Below are positions 10,806 through 19,388 of a DNA stretch of 64,000 nucleotides, piece by piece. The DNA lies in NCBI GenBank assembly GCA_911810475.1, contig OU461276.1, forward strand, positions 2,034,001 through 2,098,000, read 5' to 3'. Positions within the stretch are counted from its first letter, which is position 1. Each line of letters starts with the position of its first letter. The stretch comes from Candidatus Celerinatantimonas neptuna (lineage in GTDB: Bacteria > Pseudomonadota > Gammaproteobacteria > Enterobacterales > Celerinatantimonadaceae). Position numbers and translations under genes: made by a program. The notes under the pieces were generated by a model. That model saw nothing but the letters and a program-made list of their open reading frames with translations, ran no database searches and was not told the origin of the DNA.

Positions 10806-11111
10806 ATGGAACAGTTTTTACCGATTAATGTGGCTGATGCAAAGCGTCTTATCAAAGAACGTGGGGCGATACTGGCAGATATTCGTGATGAAGATTCATA
10901 TCAGAAAAGCCATGTCTCAGGTTCGATTCATCTGACGAATCAGACTTTGGTGTCATTACTTGAAGAGAACGATCTATTAACGCCTGTGATTGTGATGTGT
11001 TATCACGGCATTAGTAGTCAGGGGGCTGCTCAGTATTTATTGCATCAGGGGTTAGAAGAGGTATATTCGCTGGAAGGGGGATTTGAAGCCTGGTCCAGAG
11101 AGTCTGCCTGA
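10806..11111 (+). CDS. glpE: Thiosulfate sulfurtransferase GlpE (single-domain rhodanese)
   Basis: Small cytoplasmic rhodanese that moves sulfane sulfur from thiosulfate to a thiol acceptor such as thioredoxin or cyanide. I chose the ATG at 10806 (MEQFLPINVADAK) because GGAG lies 5 nt upstream and it matches the family start; an in-frame ATG 21 nt earlier lacks this. The product is 101 residues. The active-site loop is CYHGISSQG with Cys65. It is followed by glpG, the usual glpE-glpG pairing; no glpR follows here. Confidence 0.9.
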   Translation: MEQFLPINVADAKRLIKERGAILADIRDEDSYQKSHVSGSIHLTNQTLVSLLEENDLLTPVIVMCYHGISSQGAAQYLLHQGLEEVYSLEGGFEAWSRESA

Positions 11112-11310
11112 CTGTCATATTTATCTGTTTCTGATCCGGGTTCTTGCTGCAAGAGAGGGGGATGTATTCGTTCAACATCATTTGTGTTTAGTTGCGGCTG
11201 ATTCACTTAGAATGATAAGCTCCAACTCCATATCGGGCTAAATGTGTTTAATTTGAATATAATTCAACCGCCCAAGTAACTGTCCAGCCCACGTTTTGAA
11301 TGGTAGATTT

Positions 11311-12156
11311 ATGCAGCAACTCGTCATTGTTTCGAACCCCCGCCTGGCTCAGGCATTTATTGATTATATGGCTGTAAAGGGAGTTGAATGCCAGCTTGGT
11401 CCGGCAGAACAGGGGGTTGCCGTCTGGTTGGTGAATGACCAGGATTTATCTGTCGCAGAGCCTGAACTTAAGGCATTTTTAGCTAATCCTCTTGATTCTA
11501 AATATCAGGAAGCATCATGGACGATCGGTGATCATCGACGTGTCCGTTTTCAATACGGCAGTTCCATTACGTTGATTAAACAACAGTTAGTCGAACATAG
11601 TGGCCCGTTCACGTTATTGATGATGTTTATCGCTACTGCCGTATATATGGGTGGTTTTTTGGCCGGCCAGGACAATATGTTTGCTGCTTTGCGTTTCCCT
11701 GATACGTTATCTCAGCTGGCAAGTCAGCCATGGCGGGTGATTACCCCTATTTTTTTGCATTTCTCCATCTTACATATTTTATTTAATTTGTTGTGGTGGT
11801 GGGAGTTCGGTGGGGTGATTGAAAGGCATCTTGGAACCGGTAAAATTATTATATTGACGTTGGTGGCTGCCATTATTCCAAATTTTGCGCAATTTTGGGT
11901 GGATGGCCCTCTGTTTGGTGGTTTGTCCGGTGTGGTTTATGCGTTGTTAGGTTACCTTTGGTGGACTCAGTGGCTAAGACCTCATGTCGGTGTGCGCATT
12001 AATAAAGCCATTGTCGGATTTATGCTGATTTGGCTGGTGTTGGGATTCGCCAATATCATCGGTCCGGCAACAGCTAATTTGGCCCATTTGTTTGGGTTAT
12101 TTGTTGGCTGCCTCCAGGCTGTTTTTGACCGCTTTACTGATAAAGATATTTCGTAA
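11311..12156 (+). CDS. glpG: Rhomboid intramembrane serine protease GlpG
   Basis: Inner-membrane rhomboid protease that cleaves transmembrane segments. From the ATG at 11311 (MQQLVIVSNPRLAQAFIDYMA) the product is 281 residues; a TTG 15 nt upstream is a less likely start. The N-terminal cytosolic domain covers roughly residues 1-90, followed by six membrane helices. The catalytic Ser206 lies in GGLSGVVYALLGY and His259 in ANLAHLFGL, matching the 201/254 pair of the E. coli enzyme with a constant offset of 5. The loop motif HFSILHILFNLLWWWEFGG is also conserved. Its 3' end overlaps the convergent FliL-like gene by 23 nt. Confidence 0.95.
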   Translation: MQQLVIVSNPRLAQAFIDYMAVKGVECQLGPAEQGVAVWLVNDQDLSVAEPELKAFLANPLDSKYQEASWTIGDHRRVRFQYGSSITLIKQQLVEHSGPFTLLMMFIATAVYMGGFLAGQDNMFAALRFPDTLSQLASQPWRVITPIFLHFSILHILFNLLWWWEFGGVIERHLGTGKIIILTLVAAIIPNFAQFWVDGPLFGGLSGVVYALLGYLWWTQWLRPHVGVRINKAIVGFMLIWLVLGFANIIGPATANLAHLFGLFVGCLQAVFDRFTDKDIS

Positions 12157-12553
12157 AAATTAAATCTTCGATAGTGCCTTTTTTACCGGTTTCCTGAAAC
12201 ATCAGGTCTCTGACGTGAGTGAGGCATTTTTCTTTGAGCTTCTCCCTGCCTGTCAGTGAGCGAACTTCCTGATCGGTGCTTGAACCTAAGATTTCGATGA
12301 TAGCGTCACGCAGTAGTGGGGCGTTATGTTCAACTAATTCTAATTCACTTTTATGGGCAATCCGAAGTTCCACTGAAACTCGAATATATCCAAGTGTTCT
12401 GGCATTAGGGCTGATGTAATTGGTGATAATATCGGGCTCGAATCCATAATAGGCATAACTGTCTGCTGCTGGGTCTTCTTTGGCTGCCTGGACAGTCTGA
12501 AGGCTTGAAGTTGCCATGAATACAATAAAAATAATCCATTTGAGCCATTTCAT
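12134..12553 (-). CDS. FliL-like protein with signal peptide
   Basis: A 139-residue protein with a cleavable-looking signal peptide (hydrophobic core, VQA before AKED, cut near residue 23) instead of the membrane anchor of true FliL. The mature part, GFEPDIITNYISPNARTLGYIRVSVELRI and then a helical region with EVRSLTGREKLKEKCLTHVRDLM, follows the FliL fold pattern. No flagellar genes lie nearby. FliL-related genes next to glpG are, from memory, a recurring arrangement in Vibrio-type bacteria. The product is probably periplasmic; function unknown. It overlaps glpG tail to tail by 23 nt. Confidence 0.7.
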   Translation of the reverse strand: MKWLKWIIFIVFMATSSLQTVQAAKEDPAADSYAYYGFEPDIITNYISPNARTLGYIRVSVELRIAHKSELELVEHNAPLLRDAIIEILGSSTDQEVRSLTGREKLKEKCLTHVRDLMFQETGKKGTIEDLIFTKYLYQ

Positions 12554-12957
12554 ATAATATGTACCTGTGTTAACACGATTTTTTGTATTGTCACTGTTTT
12601 GGCAGACGGGTCAAGCTTATTCAGTTTCTATGAAGACTGTTTAAGCGTAGTTTAAGATATTAGAAATGGTTAGTTGAAAACTGTCGGGGTTATTTCAAAG
12701 CGAATGATTTGATAAAAAATAATCTCAATCTGGGATAAACGGGTCGTGATTCATTATACTGTATCAGTTTTTATCTCTACCAGAATAGTTGAGATTAAAT
12801 AACATATGGAACATCTCAGTGCATCTGATGATTCGTATATTTGTGTGTATGAAGACTTGAATGTCGTATGCTCTGAATCATATGATGTATTTTGTGTATT
12901 ATAATTGCCTGATGTCAGAATGATGTTTTCTATCTTTATCAATCGGGAATATGGTTT
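12554..12957. other. Divergent intergenic region, FliL-like gene / ubiC
   Basis: About 400 A+T-rich bases between two divergent genes. A 9-nt inverted repeat (TAATCTCAA 12720-12728, TTGAGATTA 12789-12797) with a wide spacer is the only structure I found. A TATAAT hexamer at 12900-12905 lies upstream of ubiC but has no good -35 partner. I see no convincing gene. Confidence 0.4.
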
Positions 12958-13461
12958 GTGAATATCAAGCAATGGCCGGAACACCAAGTGGTTGAGTGGT
13001 CCGCTGTGAAGCCAGATGTTCCGGCGACACTCTATAGTTGGTTGGCCGGAGCAGGCTCACTTACGTTAAAATTAGAAATATACTGTAGTGAGTTGACAGT
13101 AGATATTATCTGCAGCGCCCCGGCTGATGTTTGTCAAAGCGAGCAAATCGGTTTGGGGGATGAGACTTGTTGGCAGCGGGATGTTTGTCTTTTGGGCGAC
13201 GGGATCCCGTGGGTGGTGGCGCGAAGTCTGTGGCCTCAAACATTGCTTTCATTAAATACACTCGAGACTACCCCCCTGGGGCTATTATTATTTAATCAGC
13301 CTCAACCAGACGATGTGCAGCGTGAGATTGGCTGTTTTTGCGTCGATGGCCAGAAGCTCTGGGCCAGACGAAGTATTTATCAATATGATCAACATCCGGT
13401 TTGTGTTCAGGAATTATTTTTGCCGGGAAGTCCGGCTTATCGGGAGATATATCATGGTTAG
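12958..13461 (+). CDS. ubiC: Chorismate pyruvate-lyase
   Basis: Converts chorismate to 4-hydroxybenzoate and pyruvate, the first committed step of ubiquinone synthesis. The product is 167 residues, against about 165 in E. coli. Family features include [20 protein letters not shown], which carries the substrate arginine and the product-binding loop, and the C-terminal [25 protein letters not shown] with the conserved Glu. It starts at GTG 12958; a GGGA about 10 nt upstream supports it. It overlaps ubiA by 8 nt, so the two sequential enzymes are translationally coupled. Confidence 0.92.
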   Translation: MNIKQWPEHQVVEWSAVKPDVPATLYSWLAGAGSLTLKLEIYCSELTVDIICSAPADVCQSEQIGLGDETCWQRDVCLLGDGIPWVVARSLWPQTLLSLNTLETTPLGLLLFNQPQPDDVQREIGCFCVDGQKLWARRSIYQYDQHPVCVQELFLPGSPAYREIYHG

Positions 13462-14326
13462 CGAAGGTTCGAAGTGGCTACCATTTGTTCGACTTATGCG
13501 CCTTGATCAACCGATTGGCTCATTGTTGTTGCTGTGGCCAACATTATGGGCTTTATGGTTGTCTGCAAAAGGATTGCCTGATCCCGGGGTTTTGATTGTT
13601 TTCATTTTGGGGGTCTGGATGATGCGCTCTGCCGGATGTGTGATTAATGATTTTGCAGATCGCAATGTTGACGGGTTTGTTAAAAGGACTAATCAACGCC
13701 CGATTCCGTCAGGCAAAGTGACTCCTGTGCAGGCACTTGGGTTATTTATCTTGCTGGTTGCCTGTTCATTTGCAATGGTGTTGACGCAAAACCGGCTGAC
13801 TATTGAGTTGTCATTTATTGGTCTACTTCTGGCTGCTATTTATCCGTTTATGAAACGCTATACTCATCTGCCGCAGTTGTTTTTGGGGCTGGCGTTTAGT
13901 TGGGCTATTCCGATGGCGTATGCGGCTCAAAGTGGCCATTTACCGCTTGAGGCCTGGTTGCTGTTGTTGGCTAATAGTACCTGGACTGTGGCTTATGATA
14001 CATTGTATGCCATGGTGGATCGTGATGATGATGTAAGAATCGGGGTGAAATCGACAGCTATTTTGTTTGGCCGTTTCGATAAATTGATCATTGGGCTCTT
14101 ACAGCTGGCTTCGTTGCTGATTCTGGCATGTATTGGTCATCTTCAGCATCTGTCTGGGATTTATTTTGTAAGCTTACTGGCTGCTGGGGGCTTGTTTGTG
14201 TATCAGCAACATATTGTACGCACCCGTGAACGTCAGGCTTGCTTTAAAGCTTTTCTGAATAACAATTACGTCGGATTAATTATCTTTTTAGGGGTCGCTC
14301 TGCATTTTATCTGGATTCATGCATAA
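13454..14326 (+). CDS. ubiA: 4-hydroxybenzoate octaprenyltransferase
   Basis: Membrane prenyltransferase that joins the polyprenyl chain to 4-hydroxybenzoate supplied by UbiC. I place the start at ATG 13454 ([30 protein letters not shown]), giving 290 residues, the same as E. coli; a longer upstream frame overlapping ubiC is not family-like. The first Asp-rich motif NDFADRNVD spans residues 65-73, and the second is [13 protein letters not shown]. About eight membrane helices. It ends the ubiCA unit; a perfect 10-bp hairpin follows. Confidence 0.96.
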   Translation: MVSEGSKWLPFVRLMRLDQPIGSLLLLWPTLWALWLSAKGLPDPGVLIVFILGVWMMRSAGCVINDFADRNVDGFVKRTNQRPIPSGKVTPVQALGLFILLVACSFAMVLTQNRLTIELSFIGLLLAAIYPFMKRYTHLPQLFLGLAFSWAIPMAYAAQSGHLPLEAWLLLLANSTWTVAYDTLYAMVDRDDDVRIGVKSTAILFGRFDKLIIGLLQLASLLILACIGHLQHLSGIYFVSLLAAGGLFVYQQHIVRTRERQACFKAFLNNNYVGLIIFLGVALHFIWIHA

Positions 14327-14371
14327 AATCGTATGTTTGATCTGACTCAATGTGAAGTAAACGTGATTAAG

Positions 14372-14396
14372 ATTCTCACGCGCTGAGCGTGAGAAT
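14372..14396. terminator. Hairpin between ubiA and the bacterioferritin genes
   Basis: ATTCTCACGC (14372-14381) pairs perfectly with GCGTGAGAAT (14387-14396) around GCTGA. It lies between two converging units. T-tracts are weak on both sides, so it is a terminator by position more than by sequence. Confidence 0.6.
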
Positions 14397-14414
14397 ATGA
14401 GATGGGTTCTGATA

Positions 14415-14882
14415 TCAGAGCTGAGCTTGCAGATAAACTTCCAGACTCAGGAGTTTGATTTGATGCAGCTGTTGTTCCAGCCAGTGGGCATGATCGATCT
14501 CAGTATCATCGATCAGTTTTTGTAGTGCATGTTTGGTGACAAAATCCTGCTCCTGTTCGCACAGTGCCATGGTTTCTTTTAGCAGATTGTCAACAGTATA
14601 TTCAACCTGTAAATCATTGGCTAACATGCTTGGAACATCGTGACCAATCTTAAGAGGGTCTCTTGTACTCATATCTGGTGTACCCTCTAAGAAAAGAATA
14701 CGTTCAATGAGAATACTGACATGTTCTCGCTCATCGAGTGATTCGTGATCGATGCGTTCAAATAGTTTGATGTAGCCCCAGTCGTCATACATGCGCGCAT
14801 GTATCAGGTATTGATCCATAGCTGTTAATTCGTTGGCCAGTAGCCGATTCAGTGCATCGATAATAATCTGTTTGCCTTTCAT
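14415..14882 (-). CDS. Bacterioferritin, ferroxidase-type subunit without heme ligand
   Basis: Iron-storage subunit, 155 residues. Compared with E. coli Bfr, all six di-iron ligands are present: Glu18, Glu51, His54, Glu94 and, after a one-residue insertion, Glu128 and His131 (in DDTEIDHAHWLE). The heme axial Met52 is replaced by Arg (ERE at 51-53). This is the pattern of the ferroxidase partner in two-subunit bacterioferritins. It starts 2 nt after the stop of the companion gene (14885-15361), so the two are co-translated and probably co-assemble into one 24-mer. Confidence 0.9.
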   Translation of the reverse strand: MKGKQIIIDALNRLLANELTAMDQYLIHARMYDDWGYIKLFERIDHESLDEREHVSILIERILFLEGTPDMSTRDPLKIGHDVPSMLANDLQVEYTVDNLLKETMALCEQEQDFVTKHALQKLIDDTEIDHAHWLEQQLHQIKLLSLEVYLQAQL

Positions 14883-14884
14883 GG

Positions 14885-15361
14885 TTACTCATCCTCCGAA
14901 ATTTTTGTCTGAAGGTATTTTTCGATACCCATTTGGTCTATCTGGTAGAGTTGTGCTTCAAGCCAGTCAATATGATCTTCTTCGGCATGGAGTATCTCTT
15001 GAACAATGTTACGGCTGACATAGTCTTTTTGCACTTCGCATTGTGCAATGGTTTGTCTTAACTGTGGGAGTTGTTCATTGAGAAATGTCAGATCGCAGCC
15101 TAAACATTCTTCTGTATGTTCGCCGATTTTAAGTGAATCCAGTGCCTGCAAATTTGGCAGCCCTTCCAAAAAGAGGATTCGCTCGATCAGTTCATCAGCT
15201 TGTTTCATGTCTTTAATGGATTTCTTATAACTGACTTCTTTTAGCTCTTCAAATCCCCAGTTACCAAACATTTTGGCATGGAGAAAAAATTGATTGATCG
15301 AGGTAAGTTCCTGAGTCAGTAGTTTGTTTAGTAACTGAAGAATTTGTGGATCGCCTTGCAT
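14885..15361 (-). CDS. Bacterioferritin, heme-binding subunit with degenerate ferroxidase site
   Basis: First gene of a bacterioferritin pair. The start at 15361 (MQGDPQILQLLNKLLTQEL) is set by AAGGAG 8 nt upstream; the reading frame extends further but without family resemblance. The product is 158 residues. The heme-ligating Met52 is kept (DMK at 51-53), but di-iron ligands are altered: Asp at 51 instead of Glu, Gln at 54 instead of His, and Leu at 94 instead of Glu. Glu18, Glu127 and His130 remain. It should therefore carry heme and depend on the downstream subunit for iron oxidation. A Fur-like site lies about 90 nt upstream. Confidence 0.9.
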   Translation of the reverse strand: MQGDPQILQLLNKLLTQELTSINQFFLHAKMFGNWGFEELKEVSYKKSIKDMKQADELIERILFLEGLPNLQALDSLKIGEHTEECLGCDLTFLNEQLPQLRQTIAQCEVQKDYVSRNIVQEILHAEEDHIDWLEAQLYQIDQMGIEKYLQTKISEDE

Positions 15362-15452
15362 CAATGGCTCCTTGATTGCAAATGTGACGTGACAATTAAG
15401 TATACAAATATTTGCGGATTTGTTAAATAAGAATCTATATAAATCAATTGTT

Positions 15453-15476
15453 TGATAATTAGTTATCATTCTCATT
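15453..15476 (-). promoter_or_regulatory. Fur-box-like site upstream of the bacterioferritin pair
   Basis: Read on the minus strand the region is GAGAATGATAACTAATTATC, close to the Fur consensus GATAATGATAATCATTATC with one inserted base, and it contains the palindrome TGATAATTAGTTATCA. It sits about 95 nt before the first bacterioferritin start, where a promoter would be. Iron control is expected for such genes; the site itself is a match by eye. Confidence 0.55.
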
Positions 15477-15560
15477 TTTGTTTGTAAACCAGTTGACATG
15501 CATCTGTTTGTTTTATCTTAATTTTGCATGCCCCCCATCATGTATAAGTTTAGTCTAATT

Positions 15561-15632
15561 GACCTTAATTCGGGGTAAGAAGTCACAATGAATAACGATT
15601 GATTCATGATGGGGCAATCTTGTTTTCTGATA
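15561..15632 (+). repeat. Dispersed intergenic repeat, copy A
   Basis: These 72 bases match the reverse complement of 48392-48463 at about 64 of 72 positions by hand alignment with no gaps. The shared core includes CGATTGATTCATGATG and GATAAGAAGTCACAAT-like segments. It lies between a YjeH-type gene and the bacterioferritin pair, in non-coding DNA. Its right edge overlaps the left arm of a separate hairpin at 15624-15672. Confidence 0.75.
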
Positions 15633-15672
15633 GAGATTTAACGCCGAAATTGACTTTAATCCCTATCAGAAA
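15624..15672 (-). terminator. Hairpin downstream of the YjeH-type gene
   Basis: TTTCTGATAG (15624-15633) pairs perfectly with CTATCAGAAA (15663-15672). It lies about 150 nt past the end of the minus-strand permease gene and before the bacterioferritin promoter. It may separate the two units; there is no long T-tract. Confidence 0.35.
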
Positions 15673-15823
15673 CGGCTTTCTTATTCCGAGTAGATGTTAA
15701 TTGGTTTGTGGCTGGTGGTTGAATAGGGTAGAAAATCATGTTGCGGAGTATTTCTTTGCATATATTTATTTACCGCAACATTTATTTTTTCACTCAGGCT
15801 TTTGTTTTTTAGAACAATCAATC

Positions 15824-17116
15824 TCAGGATGGATAAGAGGATGAATGTGTTTTCGTCGTTTTTCTGTAACGCGGCCAGTTTCGGCTTACATAACGCAGTC
15901 CCCAGAATAAGAAAAAGCATATGCATAAAATGAGAGCATAGGCATTTGCTTTTCCTAAACTGAGGAAAAATATTAATGTGATGATGACGCCTGTGATGGC
16001 TATGATCCGTTGGTACCCTTTTAGTAATATGACACCTGCTAACATAGACAGCATATAGATTAGAATAAAGTTTCCATTAGTATAAAGCAGTAGATCGGTT
16101 AACGGCTGGTTGAGTGCCCAGACGACAATAGTCAGAAACATTGAGACCGATGTGATGGCGATAAGTGCGTTCAGGGGGATTTTTTGTGGTGTGAGCCGTC
16201 CCAGACAATGTGGTAATTTTTTTTCATCCGCCATGCTCCAGATGAGGCGTGTATATCCTTGAATGTAGACGTTGGTACTGGCAAAGCAGGATAGAAATCC
16301 AAGAATAGTGACCAGTAGACCTGTTGTTCTTCCCAGATGGACTGTTGTGATCGCAGGTAATGAGCCTGAACTGGGCAAGGTCGCAATTTCTGGCAGGTGT
16401 TTTAATACCACAACGCTGGTTGCCCAATATATAGTGAATGTGAGCAGTGTCCCCAAAATAAGGGCAAGCGGGTAATCCCGTTTGGGATTACGAAACTCTT
16501 CCCCCATATGCGCGAAAGCTTCAATCCCTATGACACACCAGAACATGAGCCCCAGAGCGTTAAAAAATGATGGCCCGCTAACGGAGAAAGGAATTGCAAT
16601 ATCAATCGAGTGCAAATCGGAGAGCCACCATAGTAGGCAGATGAGCAGGATGATAAGTGCTGCAATTAGTGTTTGTATCAGTCCTGAGCTTTTGGTTCCA
16701 GCAATCCCTAAGCCAAACATGGCGACCAACATGGCAAGCTGAATGGCTAAATTGGCGAATGGCGTTAATGGTATAATGGCCTGAATAAAACCACTGCCAA
16801 TGATTAGAGATGCTGGCATACCGACGGGTAAAATGGCGAAAAAAAGGAATGCACTAAGCCGTTCTGATGTTTTGCCAAAAGCCTGCCCGATGAGATGGGG
16901 AGCACCACCTGCGTGAGGGTATCGTTGTCCCAGCGCTGCGAAGGTAAAAGCAATTGGTAATGACATGAATAATAACAATATCCATGCTAAAAGTGACGAT
17001 TTGCCTGTGTGTAGTGCAGTGATTGATGGAACGATAAAAATACCTGTGCCGAGCATGGTTGTAGCCAGAAGCCCAATGCCCTGTACGATACCGAGTTGTG
17101 GTTTTAAACGACTCAT
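15824..17116 (-). CDS. yjeH: YjeH-like amino acid exporter (APC superfamily)
   Basis: Inner-membrane transporter of about 430 residues and 12 helices. From the chosen start at 17116 it reads MSRLKPQLGIVQGIGLLATTMLGTGIFIVPS, the same opening pattern as E. coli YjeH, an exporter of methionine and branched-chain amino acids. Other YjeH-like segments are GRRYPHAGGAPHLIGQAFG-type loop 2, PVGMPASLIIGSGFIQA and MFWCVIGIEAFAHMGEEFRNPKRDYP. A 17-codon upstream extension in the same frame is less likely to be translated. It is divergent from an Lrp/AsnC-type regulator, which may control it. The substrate is inferred from the family only. Confidence 0.85.
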   Translation of the reverse strand: MSRLKPQLGIVQGIGLLATTMLGTGIFIVPSITALHTGKSSLLAWILLLFMSLPIAFTFAALGQRYPHAGGAPHLIGQAFGKTSERLSAFLFFAILPVGMPASLIIGSGFIQAIIPLTPFANLAIQLAMLVAMFGLGIAGTKSSGLIQTLIAALIILLICLLWWLSDLHSIDIAIPFSVSGPSFFNALGLMFWCVIGIEAFAHMGEEFRNPKRDYPLALILGTLLTFTIYWATSVVVLKHLPEIATLPSSGSLPAITTVHLGRTTGLLVTILGFLSCFASTNVYIQGYTRLIWSMADEKKLPHCLGRLTPQKIPLNALIAITSVSMFLTIVVWALNQPLTDLLLYTNGNFILIYMLSMLAGVILLKGYQRIIAITGVIITLIFFLSLGKANAYALILCICFFLFWGLRYVSRNWPRYRKTTKTHSSSYPS

Positions 17117-17331
17117 AGAAGCCTTGAATAATGAGTTTAACTGCGAAGGGATTATGATAATGTACAACGGGTTATTTATGGGCCGTCATGATAGCGTTTT
17201 TTTTAGTGATTTTGACGGCTTTTACCGTTGATTTGCCGATGAGGCTAAAAAGTTATTGTTGTATGGCTTGATGGTAGTTCAACCCCTTGTTATAACGTGA
17301 ATATTGATATAGATATAAGATTACCCAATAA

Positions 17332-17757
17332 ATGGATAAATTTGATCGCCAAATCGTTGCTTTGTTGGCCCAGAATGCTCGAATGGCGGTAAGTTCTATT
17401 GCTCGCCAGATCAGTTTGTCTCGTTCTGCAACTCAGGAGCGTATTCGTCAGCTTGAGTTACGGGGAATTTTGGCCGGTTATCATGCGAAAGTGGTTGACC
17501 CTGAACGTGGTGAGTCGATTTGTGTGTATTTTGAAGTTCATAGTCATGATACGGAATGGACTGACTATGATGATTTAATTGGTCGGATTCCGGAAGTCAG
17601 AACGTGTCAGTTTATTAGTGGTCATATTGATATTATTATTTATGCTCAAGTGTCCAGAATGAGCCGGCTTGATGCAATACGTGATGAACTGGAGCGGTTA
17701 CCGGGAGTGACCATGGTGCGCACGCATATGGTGATGAAAACTCTTTTTGAGCGGTAA
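17332..17757 (+). CDS. Lrp/AsnC-family transcriptional regulator
   Basis: A 141-residue DNA-binding regulator. The N-terminal helix-turn-helix (FDRQIVALLAQNARMAVSSIARQISLSRSATQERIRQLE) covers roughly residues 3-45, with the conserved link RGILAGYHAKVVDPE, then the RAM ligand-binding domain (residues about 65-138), including the TCQFISGHIDIIIYAQV strand. It starts at ATG 17332. It is transcribed away from the amino acid exporter at 15824-17116, so it is a candidate local regulator responding to an amino acid. The effector cannot be read from sequence. Confidence 0.9.
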   Translation: MDKFDRQIVALLAQNARMAVSSIARQISLSRSATQERIRQLELRGILAGYHAKVVDPERGESICVYFEVHSHDTEWTDYDDLIGRIPEVRTCQFISGHIDIIIYAQVSRMSRLDAIRDELERLPGVTMVRTHMVMKTLFER

Positions 17758-17970
17758 GTCATTGCCAGGGCATTTCACCGTAAAATCTGTTTTTTAAAGT
17801 TTTTAGAATCTGATTTATTAATTCTAATTATTATTAGGGTTAATAAAATTGACTCATATAAGTCTAATCATGTATTTTATCAGTCATAAGAATGGCTTAA
17901 TTCATCTGAGGTTATCAGGTCATGGATTAACACGTTCCAATTCAGATTGAGTTAGTTTTTTTAATGGTCT

Positions 17971-17985
17971 GTAAATGACGGTAAA
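17971..17985 (+). promoter_or_regulatory. CpxR-box-like site upstream of the RND efflux operon
   Basis: The sequence GTAAATGACGGTAAA is a perfect GTAAA-N5-GTAAA direct repeat, the consensus for the envelope-stress regulator CpxR. It lies 189 nt before the membrane-fusion gene, in a 416-bp intergenic region with no other feature. CpxR and CpxA are encoded at 37.7-39.8 kb in this window. In E. coli the related mdtABC operon is a known CpxR target. Confidence 0.65.
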
Positions 17986-18173
17986 AAATGATTTCGTTCA
18001 TTGATTTGGACACTTCATTACCTGATATTAAACACCGACCTTTCGTAATCAGCGGGTCTGAAGAAAGGGATTAAGGCGAAAAAACGTTTTGAGTCGCTAA
18101 ATAGCTTAGATGAGTCTGGTTTAAGCTTCCTTTTCCTTACTTTCGTTGGCTTTTTTGATGGAAAAAGATAAGC

Positions 18174-19388
18174 ATGACTTCCAAAAGAGTTCCTTCTCGT
18201 CTGGGAAAGTATCGTTTCCCTATCGTCATTATATTCGTTTTGATTGTCATTGCCGGTTGGTTTTTATGGCAACATGACCACGCTTCATCTTCGAAGCAAC
18301 AGGAAACAACGCACGCGGCTCATCCGGGCCGACGACCTCATCCGGGAGGTTCAGGACCTAATCAAATCACCTCTGTTTATACCAATTTTGCAAGTCATGC
18401 CAACGTTCATGTTTACTTGCATGCACTTGGAACGGTTGAAGCAAATAAAACGGTGACCGTTACAAGCCGGGTTACCGGTGAATTAATGAAAGTGTTCTTT
18501 ACTGAAGGTCAGTTTGTTAAAAAAGGACAGCGGCTGGCTCAAATTGATGATCGAAGTTATCGGGCTACATTAGCCCAATACTTAGGTGAGTTATCACAAA
18601 ATAAAGCACAGTTGAAAAGCGCTAAGCTGACATTGACCCGCTATCGTCGTCTTTACCAACAGAAATCACTTTCTGAGCAGGATCTTCAGGATCAAATTGC
18701 ATCGGTTGGCCAGTACCGAGGCGCGGTCGAAGCGGATCAGGCTCAGGTCGACTCAGCCCGGTTGAGTATCGAATATGCGGATATCCGTTCTCCTATCAGC
18801 GGTTATACCGGGTTGCTGTCTACAGATACTGGAAATTTAGTCAGTGCCGATAGCACGACGATTGTTACAATTACTCAGGTTAACCCCATAGCTGTAACAT
18901 TTAGTCTTCCTCAGGCAAATATCCCTGATATTTTAGCTGGTTTGCGTCATGGACATTCCTTTAAGGTTGATGCTTTCAACCAGACCGGGAATAAGCAGCT
19001 GGCCTCAGGTTTGCTGAAATATATGAGTAACCAGATTGATACGGATACCGGAACAGTTAAGCTCAAAGCGTTATTCAATAATAAAAATGAAAGGTTATAT
19101 CCGAATCAATTTGTGAATATACGGCTGAAATTAAAAACGTTGAAAAATGCAGTTGTTATTTCGAAGGCGGCGTTGCAGTTAAATGATCATGGTGACTTTG
19201 TTTTTGTTGTTGATAAATCGTCTCATGTGAAGAAACATTTGGTCAAAGTAGGACCTTCTGATGGGGAAGACCGGGTTGTTATTTTATCGGGCGTGAAAGC
19301 TGGCAATCAATTGGTAACAACCGGAATTGATAATTTATCGGACGGCTCTAAAGTACAGGTGATCACGAAGAACAAGGCTCATTCATGA
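18174..19388 (+). CDS. RND efflux periplasmic adaptor (MdtA-like)
   Basis: Membrane-fusion protein linking the inner-membrane pump to the outer-membrane channel. It has 404 residues with an N-terminal membrane anchor (about residues 14-31), a low-complexity His/Pro/Gly linker, a barrel-sandwich segment around [40 protein letters not shown], an alpha-hairpin (about residues 115-190), and the beta-barrel domain beginning [19 protein letters not shown]. This MdtA-type pattern and its two different pump genes downstream suggest an MdtABC-type system. The stop overlaps the first pump gene by 4 nt (ATGA). A CpxR-like box lies 189 nt upstream. Confidence 0.9.
   Translation: MTSKRVPSRLGKYRFPIVIIFVLIVIAGWFLWQHDHASSSKQQETTHAAHPGRRPHPGGSGPNQITSVYTNFASHANVHVYLHALGTVEANKTVTVTSRVTGELMKVFFTEGQFVKKGQRLAQIDDRSYRATLAQYLGELSQNKAQLKSAKLTLTRYRRLYQQKSLSEQDLQDQIASVGQYRGAVEADQAQVDSARLSIEYADIRSPISGYTGLLSTDTGNLVSADSTTIVTITQVNPIAVTFSLPQANIPDILAGLRHGHSFKVDAFNQTGNKQLASGLLKYMSNQIDTDTGTVKLKALFNNKNERLYPNQFVNIRLKLKTLKNAVVISKAALQLNDHGDFVFVVDKSSHVKKHLVKVGPSDGEDRVVILSGVKAGNQLVTTGIDNLSDGSKVQVITKNKAHS

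Noticed and set aside
11240-11275. Resemblance of the glpE-glpG gap to 48485-48525 (GTTTAAT-TGAATA-AATT pattern)
   Set aside because: A+T-rich, short, with many mismatches; not separable from chance by eye.
12720-12797. Possible further copy of the dispersed repeat (TCAATCTGGGATAA resembles TCAACTCGGGATAA)
   Set aside because: Similarity covers only about 15 bases and the rest does not align.
12754-12987. 77-codon minus-strand frame upstream of ubiC
   Set aside because: Composition is irregular, it overlaps the ubiC start, and there is no recognisable domain or ribosome site.
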